A DNA stretch of 64,000 nt. It comes from an uncultured Oscillospiraceae bacterium. Its GTDB lineage: Bacteria > Bacillota > Clostridia > Oscillospirales > Oscillospiraceae. Shown piece by piece: positions 63,462 through 64,000 of this stretch (the stretch's first letter is position 1; each line of letters begins with the position of its first letter). The stretch lies in contig CAKTRT010000002.1 of the NCBI GenBank assembly GCA_934597535.1, forward strand, positions 1 to 64,000. Reading direction: 5' to 3'. The notes under the pieces are model-generated. The model was not told where the DNA came from. It was given only the letters and a program-made list of their open reading frames with translations, and searched no databases. Both the position numbers and the translations under genes were made by a program.

Positions 63462-64000
63462 CTATGCTGTCAGTTTTTCTGTTTGCTCTTCCGATCGGCC
63501 TGCCGCTTTTACAGAATCGTCCGCCGCGTCCCGATGCGCAGACGGCGCATCGTTCGCGTGCGCCTTTTTAAAGCGCAGATACCACTTCAGCAGCGGAACA
63601 GCCAGCGCGAAGGCAATGGCGAACATGTCGCCGATGCGGACGCTTAATCCAGCCGCTCCCTCCGCGCTCGTCTTCGGCGCGGCATAATCCATGCGCAGGT
63701 GCAGCGAGGGATGCGGAATATTGAAAAGCTCCTCCGCGTGCGGCATTAGCGCCCACATCGCGGCACAGGCATAGCCGTAGCTCTGGGCAATATCTGCCGG
63801 ATCTGCACCGCCAAAGGTGACCCGGAGCGCCAATGGGTCGATGCGCAACCGGCGGCAGACCGCGCGCGCCGCCGACCTCAGTGCAGAAAGAGCCGTGGAA
63901 ATGAGATCTGTGATCTCGGAAACTGTTGGTTTTGGCAGCGGGCGTCCGCCCTTTTTCGGCTTCTTTTCCGCCCTCCGCTCCTGCTTTTTTGTCTTCTGTT
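63462..64000 (-). CDS. DUF2953-family protein, 5'-truncated by window edge
   Basis: The open frame enters at the right edge with a basic Lys-rich stretch (KKPKKGGRPLPKPTVSEITD) and continues ALRSAARAVCRRLRIDPLAL, then the characteristic TFGGADPADIAQSYGYACA of DUF2953. A hydrophobic segment (IGDMFAIAFALAVPLLKWYL) ends with a charged tail. About 179 residues are present; the N-terminal membrane part is outside. A downstream TTG (63848) would give only 128 residues and is not the true start. Usually next to ytfJ in sporulators. Confidence 0.85.
   Translation of the reverse strand, partial: QKTKKQERRAEKKPKKGGRPLPKPTVSEITDLISTALSALRSAARAVCRRLRIDPLALRVTFGGADPADIAQSYGYACAAMWALMPHAEELFNIPHPSLHLRMDYAAPKTSAEGAAGLSVRIGDMFAIAFALAVPLLKWYLRFKKAHANDAPSAHRDAADDSVKAAGRSEEQTEKLTA

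Overview
The window reads as chromosome of an anaerobic, endospore-forming Clostridia bacterium, most likely of the gut Oscillospiraceae/Ruminococcaceae type (inference). The evidence is an anaerobic ribonucleotide reductase, sporulation genes (spoIVA, sipL, spoVM, a gerW/ytfJ homologue), a butyryl-CoA:acetate CoA-transferase-like gene, an ispH-rpsA fusion, PASTA-kinase/PP2C and c-di-AMP genes, and a GC-rich backbone.

Layout. 1-2.8 kb: aromatic amino acid operon aroF-tyrA-aroB (minus strand; aroB runs off the left edge), preceded by a complete Phe/Tyr leader-peptide attenuator. 3-7.7 kb: nrdD, a MATE transporter and a phosphopantetheinyl transferase. 7.8-15.5 kb: dnaG-sigA, a ribbon-helix-helix gene with clpB, then a small regulator/lipoprotein pair. 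15.6-25.8 kb: a P-loop ATPase gene split by a roughly 9.1-kb mobile element. The element carries a large serine recombinase at its left end and a tyrosine recombinase beside a tRNA-Leu fragment near its right end. Its cargo is AT-richer: an ATP-binding-cassette-like ATPase divergent from a three-gene operon (metallo-beta-lactamase-fold protein, unknown 147-aa protein, four-helix membrane protein), an AAA/DUF4143 ATPase and a SWIM mini-protein. Rejoining the two ends recreates a symmetric attP-like site. 26-29.4 kb: selA-selB-tRNA-Sec. 29.5-32.9 kb: spore-coat basement-layer genes spoIVA, sipL and an unannotated 26-codon spoVM plus a small membrane protein. 33-34.9 kb: aminotransferase, a repeated palindrome and an IS66 remnant.

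34.9-50.7 kb is one nearly gap-free minus-strand array reading cdaA-ybbR-rseC-DUF5685-dnaJ-like-yicC-remA-gmk-rpoZ-priA-def-fmt-rsmB-rlmN-PP2C-PASTA kinase-rsgA. It links c-di-AMP synthesis, nucleotide supply, translation initiation, rRNA modification and Ser/Thr phosphorylation. 50.8-54.1 kb: cysteine desulfurase with DUF3343, then carD-ispD-ispF. 54.2-55.6 kb: the CoA-transferase under its own promoter. 55.8-64 kb: minus-strand run DUF2953-ytfJ-dacF-rluB-rpiR-flavoprotein-cmk-plsC-ispH/rpsA.

The observations most worth following up are the aro attenuator, the MBL/membrane-protein operon in the mobile element as a candidate undescribed conflict system, the composite element with its reconstructed att site, the spoVM-sipL-spoIVA cluster, and a recurring terminator-like palindrome. 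All functional calls are from reading the sequence; no database search was run.
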